Below, piece by piece: positions 45,330 to 57,237 of a stretch of 64,000 bases of DNA; the stretch's first letter is position 1; each line of letters starts with the position of its first letter. The position numbers and the translations under genes were made by a program. The notes under the pieces were generated by a model, which saw only the letters and a list, made by a program, of their open reading frames with translations, made no database searches and was not told the DNA's origin. Origin of the DNA: Arbacia lixula (lineage: Eukaryota > Echinodermata > Echinoidea > Arbacioida > Arbaciidae); NCBI GenBank assembly GCA_963669155.1, contig OZ022584.1:14982179-15046178 (forward strand). Direction: 5' to 3'.

Positions 45330-45890
45330 CTTGGAAAGAATGATCTTTAATTCCCTATTTTGTCTCTAAAAGCTTCGTGTCTTATCACATTATTTTGTAT
45401 TTTTTTTTATAAAAACTTAATAGTAACACCATTAAGAAATAGTCTTCTTAAGGATTGAGGAATGATGGAAAAACGCAGATATAAGATCAACTTCTTCCCT
45501 ACAAAATTGACTGATTTCTTCACTTTTTCCGGAATTGTGAGATTCAATCATTGTCAAAATTATATCTTTAAGCTGTGTAAAAATATTAACAATTTCTGCG
45601 TGTATTTGCGTGCCTCTGAGATATTTTACTTAAAAAACTAGTTTATTTTTTTTTTTTTTTTTGGGGGGGGGGGTTGGTATCTGTAATGCTCACAAATGTA
45701 TTGATGCCATAAACAAAACTCTACATTGGTTTTGTTCTCTCTTAGTAGCCGTTGCTACACGATCATGTTCGTAATTGTGAATACACCTGAAAAGCACATG
45801 CTGAGAACACATAACCTTTTGGCGGTGCCAAGTGTGGGTCCAAAGAACATGAAGAAAGAAGATTAACCTCCTTTATGCCTTCCTAAATAG
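45330..45890 (-). mobile_element. DNA transposon family T, copy 2 (inverted, diverged)
   Basis: Read on the minus strand it follows T1 (46413-47137) block for block: TTGGCACCGCC, CTCAGCATGTGCTTTTCA, GTAGCAACGG, GAGAGAACAAAA, GCATCAATAC, AGTAAAATATCTCA, GATTGAATC, TCCGGAAA, GTGAAGAAAT, ATGTGATAAGA and TTTCCAAGTTGAC. A C10-A20-type homopolymer expansion (45642-45673 on plus) replaces a short internal segment. One end beyond the TTGAC block differs from T1, so it is truncated or rearranged. Confidence 0.75.
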
Positions 45891-45904
45891 GCCATTTCCA
45901 TTGT

Positions 45905-46096
45905 GTATGCAAAGTTTACGTACGCCTTTCAAACATTACGTTAACCCCTAAAAGCTTGTCGAGTTGTGTCCGAGTAGCAACAACTAATGATTCAGAGTGC
46001 GTTCCACCCATTAAGACCGAATCGCTAGATACAGATGATCGTAATACCGCATTACTACGCACTTACGGGAAAAGTTTTGAATACATTACGAAAATG
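45905..46096 (+). repeat. dispersed repeat family A, copy 3
   Basis: CTTTCAAACATTACGTTAAC, CCTAAAAGCTTGTCGAG, GAGTAGCAACAACTAATGAT, GTGCGTTCCACCCATTAAGA, CTAGATACAGATGA, TTACTACGCACT, GAATACATTACGAAAATG. This copy keeps an open frame across the core. Confidence 0.78.
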
Positions 46097-46159
46097 CATG
46101 CTCCCACTTGCCATAATACATCTCTCACACATCCCACACACAAGCTCACCCTTCTCTCC

Positions 46160-46171
46160 ATGCTCTCTCTC

Positions 46172-46268
<97 letters not shown>

Positions 46269-46290
46269 CCTCTCTCCCTCTCCCTCTCTG
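46160..46290. repeat. (CT)n microsatellite
   Basis: About 130 bp of CT with CCC and TTT interruptions. It separates family A copy 3 from foldback element C copy 2. Confidence 0.95.
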
Positions 46291-46300
46291 CCATACAGTG

Positions 46301-47232
46301 CATAAGTGTGACGTGTGAGCATAACTGGCGCTAAACTATGCGGATAGAGCAGGCAGCGGGGATCACAGCTGGAACTCTTATGTTAGGAGTGCCCGACACT
46401 AGCCCGTTAGACCAGGGATATGTTATGGAAGGATATGAAACAACATTCTTTCTTTGAGCCCATGCGTGGCACCGCCGAAAAATTGCGTGGTCTCAGCATG
46501 TGCTTTTCACGTGTTTTAACAATAACGAACACGATTGCGTAGCAACGGTTTCTCAGAGAGAACAAAAGATATGTAGAGTCTTATTTCGCTTGTCCACTTC
46601 TGTTGGATTGCATCAATACTTTTGTGAGGAAAAGCGATATCAGCGAACAAAAATAAACAGTTTTTTAAAGTAAAATATCTCATTTGCACGCAAATTCACG
46701 CAAACTCTGTTAATGAAAATAAGCAGCTTAATATATGATTTTGATAATGATTGAATCCGACATTTCCGGAAATCTCCGGAAAGTGAAGAAATTTGTTAAT
46801 TATGCAAGTAAGAGTATTATCTTATATCTCCGTTTGTGCATCATTCAACAATTATTTAGAAGAAAAACGAATACAGGATCTTTAGAGGTGTTGCCCCTTA
46901 ACTTTCTTGAAAATTACAAAAAAATGTGATAAGAAACACAGCTTCGAGAAACAAAACAGGCAATTAAAGATACTGCTTTCCAAGTTGACGATAGAAAAAT
47001 GACGGTGCCGCGCATGGGACTTCAAAGCATTGCAGTGATTGTGGAATGCTTTTGACATTCATTAGCACGCTTTAGTATCCATACAGATGTTTGAATATAT
47101 TATGGTTGAGTTGTCCCTCCTTCCTAACACATCCCTGGTTAGACATTGGACCAGTAAACCTCTCCTGGAGTGATTTTATTTAGAGCCAGTTGCCTTGACA
47201 ACATGCTCATATGACGACACCACCTCGGTACT
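46301..47232. mobile_element. foldback element C, copy 2, split by transposon T1
   Basis: The left part 46301-46412 aligns with 21040-21155 (GAGTGCCCGACACTAGC; copy 1 has TGCCCGACACTGGC). The right part 47138-47232 aligns with 21157-21261 (ATTGGACCAGTAAACC and ATGACGACACCACCTCGGTA). Removing T1 and one GTTAGAC restores a continuous match to copy 1. Confidence 0.8.
46413..47137 (+). mobile_element. DNA transposon family T, copy 1 (725 bp, non-autonomous)
   Basis: Termini are CAGGGATATGTTATGGAAGG at the left and CAGGGATGTGTTAGGAAGGA as the reverse complement of the right. Identical GTTAGAC flanks lie at 46406-46412 and 47138-47144 (7-bp target-site duplication). The paralogous empty site at 21.15 kb lacks the insert. 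No transposase ORF is present; the 64-codon frame at 46735-46929 is not recognisable. CAGGG termini recall hAT elements, but those normally give 8-bp duplications, so the superfamily is left open. Confidence 0.88.
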
Positions 47233-47244
47233 CTATTACGGTAT

Positions 47245-48110
47245 ACACACTCGGCATACATGGGAAACTTAACTCCACACACTCAATACACATGCAAAGC
47301 TCAATGTGCGTGGACTGTACAGCGACTGAACCCAGCCAATTTCATGAGCAGCTGCGAGCCGTTCTATTCATGTGTTCAAAACTTGTCTGTAATATGTTTA
47401 AAAAAACACGGACAATTAAAATGTGCGGCGGTAGATCGATTCTAAATCATATTTCTTACAAAAGTATTTGGGGTTTGGCGGAGTGTATTTTTCGTGCGGA
47501 CGTGCACAACAACGAAGAAGGGAAAAAGAGGGGCGGTAAAACGGACAAGGGGATACCAGCTTCTCATAGTTTGTGTGCAAAACGGCAATGAGTGGCCATA
47601 ATTGATTCAGCGGACAGGGCTTTTTTCTCGTTATTTTCCATTACTGCTAACAGACTGATCACTGACGTTAGACATGTCTTAAAAGATTGTTTAACAAAGA
47701 TCCTGGCAGACTGTCAACACTTTTATATTTATTAGTGAGGCGAATTTTTGAAGTATGGAGAAATGTGTAAGTTATGAAAATTAACATTTTGGGGGGGAAT
47801 CGTTAAAATAAAACATGTGTTGTCCAACTGTGTCATCTTGTAGTAAGTGCAACCCTACTTATGACACCTTATGTGATGTGAGAGAATATGCCATTCAAAT
47901 GTTATTTAAAAACATTTGTCAATGCAACATTTGCATGACAGACATTATTTTTAAATGGCCGCCGTGGCTCTCTTGCGCAATGTTTACATTCTCGCCAAAT
48001 TTGGTATTTTAGACAAAAGTGAATAATTAGGTCAATATATAGATGTATGCCGCTCGAACATATGTGTAATACGGTACTTTCCACACACGAAACCCGCACT
48101 CGAGAAATAC
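47245..48110. other. intergenic, nothing recognised
   Basis: The 126-codon frame at 47211-47591 starts inside element C and has no recognisable domain. Confidence 0.4.
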
Positions 48111-48116
48111 AGTAGC

Positions 48117-48775
48117 TTTAGGCACGGTCCCACTGGCCGAGGAAACAAAACGTATGCATAAATGACACAGCAGACGAAAAAAAATTTGGGGGTGACTCCA
48201 TCCGTTTTCATCCGCTCAAGAAATGGAGAAAATTGCCGAAAAACAACAGAACAAGATGGTCGTGAGTAGTATGTAGCGGGATGTTAAATGGATGTTTTTC
48301 GGAAGCCTAGCGGATGGAAGTGGATGTCCGTGTTGTTGTTTTTTTTTATATAAGAGATGCATACGCTTACATCCTTTCTATTTCCGTGCTATTGACACCT
48401 TGTCTTTCCTCCTTCTTTCCCTTTTTAGCTGTAGCGGATGTGAGTTGCGAGGATGGAAAGAGGATGCAAAGAGGATACAGCGGACGTTTAACGGACGATA
48501 ACGAATATACATGTAGAACGTTTGTTGCTCGTATTTGCCGCGGATTCACATCGTACACGGTGAGAAGTTCATCCATTCTATCCGTTCTCAAAGTTTTGTG
48601 CAGCTCAGAACTTTTTGCGCGGATGGATTCACAGTGGACGGATACTCGAAGGAAAGAGCGTATGAAATACGTATGCAATGAGTAGACAACGGATGCATAG
48701 CGTTTTCCAACGGATGGCAAGATTTCGTTTTACATCCTCTTTGCCTTTTGTAAGTGCAGTGGGACCGGGCCTTTA
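48117..48775. mobile_element. TIR element (659 bp) with GGATG-rich interior
   Basis: The left end is TTTAGGCACGGTCCCACTGG. The reverse complement of the right end is GTTAAAGGCCCGGTCCCACT. The interior repeatedly uses (A/G)CGGATG and GGATGCA in both orientations and can fold. Frames at 48314-48685 and 48367-48720 lie within it and overlap on opposite strands, so they are not taken as genes. A four-base TTTA/TTAA-type target site is possible. Confidence 0.75.
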
Positions 48776-51700
48776 ACTCTTTGTGTGCCAGGCGTGCATT
48801 TTGTAACCAATAACAAACAAAATATCCCATTGGGAATCAGTGTTTTGGCACAGAAATGATTATAAGTGGTTACGTAGAGCTTACAGTTTCCTAAATAAAT
48901 ATTGGAGACAGATCACGTTTCTTAAAACTTAGCCTCCGCCCTGTGTGTGGAAACAGAAGAGGGATGATAATAATCTAACCACTAAAGGGCATAAGTTGGA
49001 GAAATAACACTGGGTGATATTGATTGGTGGGCATCGATGTCTCTTTTTCTTTTCCTCTTAAAATTCTATCATTCTGTTTCCTTCCTTTCTTTCGCCTTCT
49101 CTCTTACTCTATCCTTCTTTCCCCCATCTCTCTCTATTTCTCCCTAAGGTATCTCTGTAAGTGATTGCTTTGCTATATTCCAACTGCCTTGACTTGTTTA
49201 TTTTCATATTTGTGCCTGTAATTAGATGTCTGCAAAGGGGCTAGAAAGTTCAAGATTGTCCCATCTTCAATCGTGTCTCCATCCACCGTCGCTGTTTATA
49301 TTTGTATGTGTGTATGTGTAGTATATTGAATTTAATATATCTTGTATTTCACATGAGTGGAAAAAATCTTAAGTCATGGGATTTCTGGCTCAGTGGGGAA
49401 TGGATGAACGTTGTTTTTTTACTATATATTTTTTAAGGATTTGGCCCGAAAGCACAGTCCGGCAGGAGCCAATCACGGTCACACTAATTATATTTTTGAT
49501 TATGTTTATGTCTGATATGTCAGTGTTTATTGTGGTGTTTATGATTGCTGTCCCTGGGAGATAATGATATAGCATTATCTTCTTGGTGGAGTCACTGGAA
49601 ACAAGCGTGTTTTCAGAGCTTAAAGTAATCTAGTCAACGTCTAATGGTTCTTTTGTCTGAGTGTCTGTCTCTGTCTCGGCTGTCTCACAACCCCCCGCGT
49701 CTTAATTTACTCTTCTGCTCTCTGTCCTCCTCATTTTCGTCCTCCTTCCTAATGCTGGCAAGTCCTCACGGTATTCTGTTAGATGAATTTCCAATCACGT
49801 TTCTTCAAACATTCAGCAGAAATCATCCTCTAGGTCGATCATTTTCAAGGAAAGTATTCATATGGTTAATACGTTTTTTTTTTCAAGAGCTCAGCATCTG
49901 ACATGTCATTTCAATTTCTATGTTCGATAAATTAAGTATCTTGCTAGCTGTCCCTTCCCATTAGACATTAAATGATTCTTGAGATAGTGTTCAACGACCA
50001 TTATCCTAATTATCATTTCGGGAAGAGGTATCAAAATGCCATTATTTTGTTAATGCTCTTGAATTATTGTTTGTTCTTTACACTCCCAGAGTCTTTTCGT
50101 ATCCTAAAGTGCCTTATTTTTTATTTCGCCATTTAAGATTTAACTCCTTGGTCGCCAGGTGTGTAATTTACTATTAGTAATATGATCAGATGCCGAACAA
50201 ATATTAAGAAACATTTTGCCTCGCAGAGGAGGGTTTAAATAGTGCACAATTTACTCGTTAGAAAGCAGTTGGATAATTGGTCTAGTGCTCACAATATTAC
50301 ACGCAAAGACTTAAATTGTTATTTTTCTCGACATTAAATAGATTGATAAAAGGCTATGCAATATATGCGTGCGTATATACACACGCACACCTACTTGATT
50401 TTGTTAAAGTCATTGATGTAGAAGAAATCTCAAAGTTAAAAGAAGTCCACTAGGAGTAAACATTCAAATGTAAACCGAAAACGCGTCCAACCTTTTTCAT
50501 TTTTACAGCTTGTAGAAGAGTCGGTGCAAAAAAGGCAGAAACATATATGTAAAAGGACTACTTTTCCTTTATCTATTAAACAAGGTCTGTAGATTTAACA
50601 AGCGCCAAATCCTAATGAATTCAGGGGAATTGCATTCACATTGAGAGATATGTCTATCTCTCATAAATCTCTAAAATCTCTAAAATCTCTAATCTTCATA
50701 AATAACTGTTTTATGATATTATGCAAGAGTGATGTAACTTTCAATTAATGTCTAGCTATATAATAGTTTCATATCTACGTACGATAGGTGAAGGAGTCTT
50801 GAGTATGATATAGGAATTATCTCACAGTAAATAAGTGAGCAAATATGGTGTCCATTTAAATTTATATTTCAGGCCATGTATGGTTATATGTCAAGACATA
50901 AATTCTCAATTTCACAGCTGTAACAATATTAGCATATGTCTCGAATTGCTAAGGTATATATGAAACATATGAAACATACGTCAATTTTTGCTCCTTACTT
51001 ATAAAAGACATCGAATTCCTAATTACATGAATATGTTAGAATACTTAGATATGAGTTGAGGAAAAATAATCATCCTGTCCCAAATTGAATGAACCAACAA
51101 ATTCTCACAAGGATTTTGCACTTTTTAATTGATGGTAAAGGTAAGTAACTTTATATAGCATATCGCGCAAGTTAGCACGACGAATAGGCACATTAAATAC
51201 ATGTGATAATCGAGGTTGAAAATTGTACAATAGGATTCATTTTCATTGGCTTACACAGATTGGGATCACTCTTGGCACATCATCTTAAATGTAAGCATAC
51301 AGTTTAAAGGTAAAGTGTACTAGTTAAGATTAAGATTATGAAACGCATGTTTATGGAAGAATCAATCTTCCCTCACCAAGTTTCCGGATCAATTTTGATT
51401 CCGACGTTTTTCATCATTTAAATGTATTTCTGTGATCCTACAGCCAATGGGAACTGTGCTCAGGACACAACGGTTCAAGTTCCGTTATCTTTTTCCATAA
51501 TTTTCCTGACCTTTCCGAGTACAAGGTTGGATTATAGTTCATCCCTTCATTTCCTGTACATAACAAGAGGACTCTTTGACTATAGGTTACTAAATCCTGA
51601 CTAAAGCAGAATAGAATTGTATGAATAATCAATGCACTTGAATGCTTCTGATGTTTATGCCCAAAACAAAATAGGTTTGGAAAGTTATTTTAGAAAATAG

Positions 51701-52480
51701 GCCTAATCACTGGAGACTCAAAATGTTATATTCATGAGAGCAAGCCTTACCTTCATCATAAGGGCTCTAGAAACGGGACAGATGGGATTGTGAGTTGTCA
51801 TCCTTTAAGTCCCTCAATCGTAGAAAACTCGGCACAAAAGTGATGGACGAAAGCAACCTGAATATATTAAGCGGCGGGAAGTCGAACTCGTCTTCTCTGT
51901 CTTTAAGCACATAAAGGTAACCTTATGTTCTCCGAGTCGTGCCTTTTTGAAAATTGATTTTCTTTGGTAAACAGAGCGTTTAAAACAAAAATATAGTTTC
52001 TCCTGTTGTCGAATGGTATTGATTTTTTAAGAGAGAAAAAAAAATCACTGAGGAAATGCAGGACGGTAGCGTGAGACCCACATACCCCCCAACCTCCGCC
52101 CTTTGCTTTAAATACAAACAAAACTTGCAGAACGCGAAGGCCGATCGGAACCCGGGCATGACGGATGAGGCTTATGAAAATAGCAAAAAGGGATAAACTA
52201 ATGGTTATCGTGGTTATATGCGCTGGGGGCGGAGAGGTCGTGCAATGTCGTAGAGCTACATACTCGTAAAAATGCAAAAAGAATTTGATTCAGGCGTACG
52301 GATCATGCAGATCAACTTAAGACTTTCGGGCAGTACAAAGATATAAAAAGCCTCCTTTTCCCCTCGAGTTCATTTAAACGTCACCAAAGTTGTCTCAAGA
52401 TATACCTTTTATTTTAATATTCCACTGATCGAAGACCTTTTGAAAATCCACCGCGCAGACTTTTTAACATTGAGTGCACT
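48776..52480. other. intergenic, nothing recognised
   Basis: AT-rich, with a T/C-rich patch at about 49045-49145 and a small (TCTAAAA)n repeat at about 50665-50692. The open frames have no recognisable features. Confidence 0.45.
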
Positions 52481-52499
52481 TGTTAGAAACGTTTGTGCT

Positions 52500-53597
52500 C
52501 CTCCGCATGTCCTTGTTTCAGAATACAGAATGCCACACAATAGGCTTTTGTCGACATTGACCTCCGCATGTCCTTGTTTCAGAATACAGAATGCCACACA
52601 ATAGGCTTTTGTCGACATTGACCACCGCATGTCCTTGTTTCAGAATACAGAATGCCACACAATAGGCTTTTGTCGACATTGACCTCCGCGTGTCCTTGTT
52701 TCAGAATACAGAATGCCACACAATAGGCTTTTGTCGACATTGACCACCGCATGTCCTTGTTTCAGAATACAGAATGCCTCACGATAGGCTTTTGTCGACA
52801 TTGACGTCCGCATGTCCTTGTTTCAGAATACAAAATGCCTCACGATAGGCTTTTGTCAACATTGACGTCCGCATGTCCTTGTTTCAGAATACAGAATGCC
52901 ACACAATAGGCTTTTGTCGACATTGACCTCCGCATGTCCTTGTTTCAGAATACAGAATGCCACACAATAGGCTTTTGTCGACATTGACCTCCGCATGTCC
53001 TTGTTTCAGAATACAGAATGCCACACAATAGGCTTTTGTCGACATTGACCTCCGCGTGTCCTTGTTTCAGAATACAGAACGCCATACAATACGCTTTTGT
53101 CGACATTGACGTCCGCATGTCCTTGTTTCAGAATACAGAATGCCACACAATAGGCTTTTGTCGACATTGACCTCCACATGTCCTTGTTTCAGAATACAGA
53201 ATGCCACACAATAGGCTTTTGTCGACATTGACCTCCGCATGTCCTTGTTTCAGAATACAGAATGCCACACAATAGGCTTTTGTCGACATTAACCTCCGTA
53301 TGTCCTTGTTTCAGAATACAGAATGCCAAACATTAGGCTTTTGTCGACATTGACGTCCGCATGTCCTTGTTTCAGAATACAGAATGCCACACGATAGGCT
53401 TTTGTCGACAATGACCTCCGCATGTCCTTGTTTCAGAATACAAAATGCCACACAATAGGCTTTTGTCGACATTGACCTCCGCATGTCCTTGTTTCAGAAT
53501 ACAGAATGCCACACAATAGGCTTTTGTCGACATTGACCTCCGCGTGTCCTTGTTTCAGAATACAGAATGCCACACAATAGGCTTTTGTCGACAATTG
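52500..53597. repeat. 61-bp tandem satellite, 18 copies
   Basis: Unit: CTCCGCATGTCCTTGTTTCA, GAATACAGAATGCCACACAA, TAGGCTTTTGTCGACATTGAC. Period is exactly 61 bp throughout. Copies are highly similar, with recurrent variants: CTC/CAC/GTC before CGCATG, CGCGTG, CACGATAGG for CACAATAGG, TACAAAATG. Each unit contains a GTCGAC palindrome. One of the three minus-strand frames always has a TGA in TATTCTGA, so no frame stays open beyond three units and it is not coding. The array ends abruptly in unique AT-rich sequence. Confidence 0.97.
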
Positions 53598-53599
53598 AA

Positions 53600-54480
53600 T
53601 AATCGTGTCACTATACGTACAATTTCTTTTTTTTGTTGGAAATACCAAATATTTACGATGTTTATCATTCAGAAATTTATTCAGATAATGTCTCAATGTC
53701 TCATTCATGTCAATCATGTCATACATTTTGTTATATAACCATAAAAAAGAATTATACATTCAAATGGTGATGACAATAACATTCACTGCAAAAGAAGTAG
53801 TATAACCAAAATAATTCACAACCTTGAATTATTCATAATTTCAAAGAGATTCATCCGTATTAGAAAGCAAGAGGAGCTCCTATCAATGTTATCGTATAAT
53901 GCACATTATAGTTAATAGAAATATAAATTCACAAGAAAGGGATATAATAAAAACAGTTTGGAGCCCACTACACTGCTAAAGAATGTATATTCGATGTCCA
54001 TAGATCCACAAAAGCGTATCATTTCTTATAATACACGGTTATGACCTACTATGGTTCCCTCGCTAATCATCACAAATCCTGTCATTTGGAAACGAAAAGT
54101 GACCTGAATATAAATTGGAAATAAAGGGCGATCATTATATGCTTGCAATGAATACAAAAGGTTTTATCGGTAATATGTGGATCATGGAAGAGATCAAATA
54201 AATAGGTTTTCTCATTTCCCCAGGAATTATTGCATAGCTCTGAAAATTAGTTATTATGCCCACGTCCGTCTAGCGATTGGCTAGCGTAGCACGAACGCAG
54301 TCCCACGGGACAGAGCTAGCTTTTGGTATCACTGTACGCCGTACGTAATTTCTCAGTGGTGTACTCTTCTACCCTTACTCCATGTTCTAACATGACTGAC
54401 GAATATAAAATGGAAACCGACACTTTAAGACTGCTATCCGCGTATCGCATGCAGAAGAACGAAGTGACCTAACACGTCCG
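53600..54480. other. intergenic, nothing recognised
   Basis: AT-rich DNA flanking the satellite. No gene recognised. Confidence 0.4.
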
Positions 54481-54482
54481 TA

Positions 54483-54605
54483 ATCAGCCGTATTCGTAAT
54501 GCAATCACAACTTTCCCCTTGAGTTACAATCTAGTGATTCAGCTTTAATTGGTGAAATGCACTATGAATTTTTAAGTTGTTACTCGTGGGACAATCATTC
54601 TCAGA
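54483..54605 (-). repeat. dispersed repeat family A, copy 4 (shortened)
   Basis: The reverse strand has CGAGTAACAACTTA, GTGCATTTCACCAATTAAAG, TGAATCACTAGATTGTAACT, AAGTTGTGATTGCATTACGA. The segment carrying the TACGCAGT core is deleted relative to copies 1-3. Confidence 0.6.
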
Positions 54606-54930
54606 ACTAGCTATTTTCCCATAACCTATTGTGATCAGAATAAAAGTACGTTCTCCAAAGTACGACAAGGTTACTCGATCCCCTTTCATTCTTTTTAACA
54701 CATATTCAGAATGTTTAAGTTCCGCCTTCTTATGGTAAAGCCCATAAAAATGCAGGGACTCTCGAATCTGTACCGACTACGTTGCGTCGATAGTAACTGA
54801 GACCGAATTTGATAGACTTTTGGTAGAGCCCGCCAATCTCCGCCATACGTATAAATGTATACATAATTAGTACAGCTTGTTGTTTCTATCGTAAAATATA
54901 TCTTATATTTATGTAAATTCCCTTGTTTTG

Positions 54931-54981
54931 CCCCCCCCCCCTCTCTCTCTCTCTATCCTCAGCTCTCCCCCCCCCCTTCTC

Positions 54982-55032
<51 letters not shown>
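54931..55032. repeat. poly-C plus (CT)n compound repeat
   Basis: C10 then CT, a second C8 run, then a long CT array. Confidence 0.95.
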
Positions 55033-55035
<3 letters not shown>

Positions 55036-57237
55036 TTGCCTAGCTAGCGAAAACCGCAAGAGTCTTCACGAAATTTTTACAAATAATCACTGAGCATTAG
55101 CAAATCCACGTCTAAAGCTACGGATCAGAATGATAATAACAATATGGGTCTTATAACCAGGGTAGCCTTATCAGTGAAAACACTGTTTTTCATGAGCGCC
55201 TTACATCATTCACCCAGTCATTAGAGATCCTACCAGGTCCCCATTTCTCTCCTAGATATGGAGGAGCTGTGCGGATAAAAATGTTTTGCTGAAAAACAAA
55301 ACCCTTACCCTCCTGATTAATAGTCAGAGCAACGATCCGCTACACCACATCATGTCCATGCAAATCGGATCAGTGAGCAAACCAAATACATGTATAGACA
55401 TGAAATAGATGGGCTCGATCATCATGACTAAACAATCATTGCCAAACGCGTGGACGTGGGACGGATTCTGTATCTGATTCGAGCTCTCTTTTCACACTCG
55501 TTTTTAGTATTTTTTTGCAAAAAGGTGGCAGTTAGACTAGCACATAATGTAATTACAAAATTCACGAATACGTTGCATCTCTAACTAGGAACGTAACAAA
55601 ATTACTAAGGATGTGAATATCAGATAATTTGACATCTTGGTAAAAGTATGGCAACATTGCAAAATAAATAGAGAAAGAGAGAAAGAGAGAGAAAGAAGTA
55701 GGGGGTACAGGGCGGGTGAGAAAGAGAGAGGGGGGAAAGATGAGAAGAATTGAAGAGGTTGCGATGGCAATGAAAATCTAGATGCAAAATACAAAGTTAT
55801 AAACACGCCGGATTTTTTATTTTTACTCGATACTTCGGCCACATAACTATACGACTGTCAAACGTGGGTGCTTAAATCGCTTCGTATGAGCTTGCAGAGT
55901 TTATAAAGTGCTATACAAAGAGGGAGGATTCTCAAAAAGAAACACATGTACGATGAAATATATGCTGTCATATTTTTTTTGTTCAAACTCATGTATCTCC
56001 CGGCTTTTCGAATCTCCTCAAATACCGGGATCCTCATGCCATCTGTGGTGAGTGTATCAAAGTTACAGACGACTGTCCCTGACATTCGTTTTGGTAGTGT
56101 TAGTATTTTAAGATACTACGTAACTCCATCCACTGCGTGGTACATAATAAAAATCAGGACATATATTTGAAAGGGAAAAAATCGGAATTATGTTCTAACA
56201 CAACTGAAGACCTAATGATGCAATGCTCTTGAGAGAAAATGTCCGACAAAAGAAAAACAAACTAAAGGTAAGCGAAAATAAACATATGCGATTTAGACAG
56301 GATTTTAAAAACGTACAGCTTTTCACTCTTTAAAAAAAATGTGCTGATACACCTTATTCCATTTACTGATGATGTACAGCCATGCAGCTTAATGTGATAC
56401 GACGAGAAATTCGATCATCTGTAAATATTTAACAATTTGTATTTCCGTTTGGTGAATGGGGTGGAAATTAGATTGTTACTTCACGTAATGTATTCCATGT
56501 TTCATGATTACACTGTAATATAATTGCGTACATTGTTAAAGTACATTATTTCTACAGAGCAGGTGCGTGTTTTAATCATTTATTATATCTGTGTGTCAGG
56601 TGCATGTCTTATAATATGTTACTCCGTCACTAAAGAAATTCATAAATTGACGTGCGTCTGCTCTTTTTAGCCGATTTAGATCCGCAGGGCGTGATGTGTT
56701 TGTGGCGCAGACGAACATAACGATTCGACTTTGAAGTGCAGGTGCCTAAATCACTTCACATTATCAAGGACATCTCAACTAAGTCTCACTTTGTAACATA
56801 AGTAGCATGTGCTCACTATTCCTTCAGGGTATTTTTTAGGGATGTAAGTGCTGTAATACTCAGAAACGCTCTCCATGATACCCCTATCATTACTTTGAGA
56901 TTCTTGTCTTTCCGGATATCCCCGCGGCCCGGATAACTCTTTTCAGCTTTTAAAATGTCTTTAAATACAGCGGATATCGCATTGGAGTGGCGGGTATTAG
57001 TGACAAGGATAAGGCAGGGAGTGTATGAGATTTTAGTAGTAATATGAATTTAATTCTGACACATGAGAGTGACAAGGAATAATGAAACAGGAATATGCGC
57101 CTGGGAAAATAATTGGAACTGTGCAGAGAAGTGGAGTGGATGACTTTCGACATCCACATCCGGTCACATAGAAGAGATGGGAGTTGTTTTCTTAAAGTCT
57201 ATGATTAAAAGCTCAATCGCATGGAATTCTAATAGTT
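55033..57237. other. intergenic, nothing recognised
   Basis: A GA-rich patch lies at about 55668-55740. The frames at 55585-55842, 55858-56085 and 55946-56170 are not recognisable. Confidence 0.4.

Noticed and set aside
48314-48720. 123- and 117-codon frames on opposite strands
   Set aside because: Both lie inside the TIR element and are explained by its GGATG-rich sequence.
52500-53597. Regular array resembling a CRISPR
   Set aside because: The 61-bp unit repeats in full with no unique spacers, and the context is an animal genome. It is a satellite.
52409-53759. Minus-strand open frames in the satellite (52409-52630 and 53433-53759)
   Set aside because: They consist of repeated satellite translation. 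The 61-bp period shifts frame and one frame has a stop in every unit.
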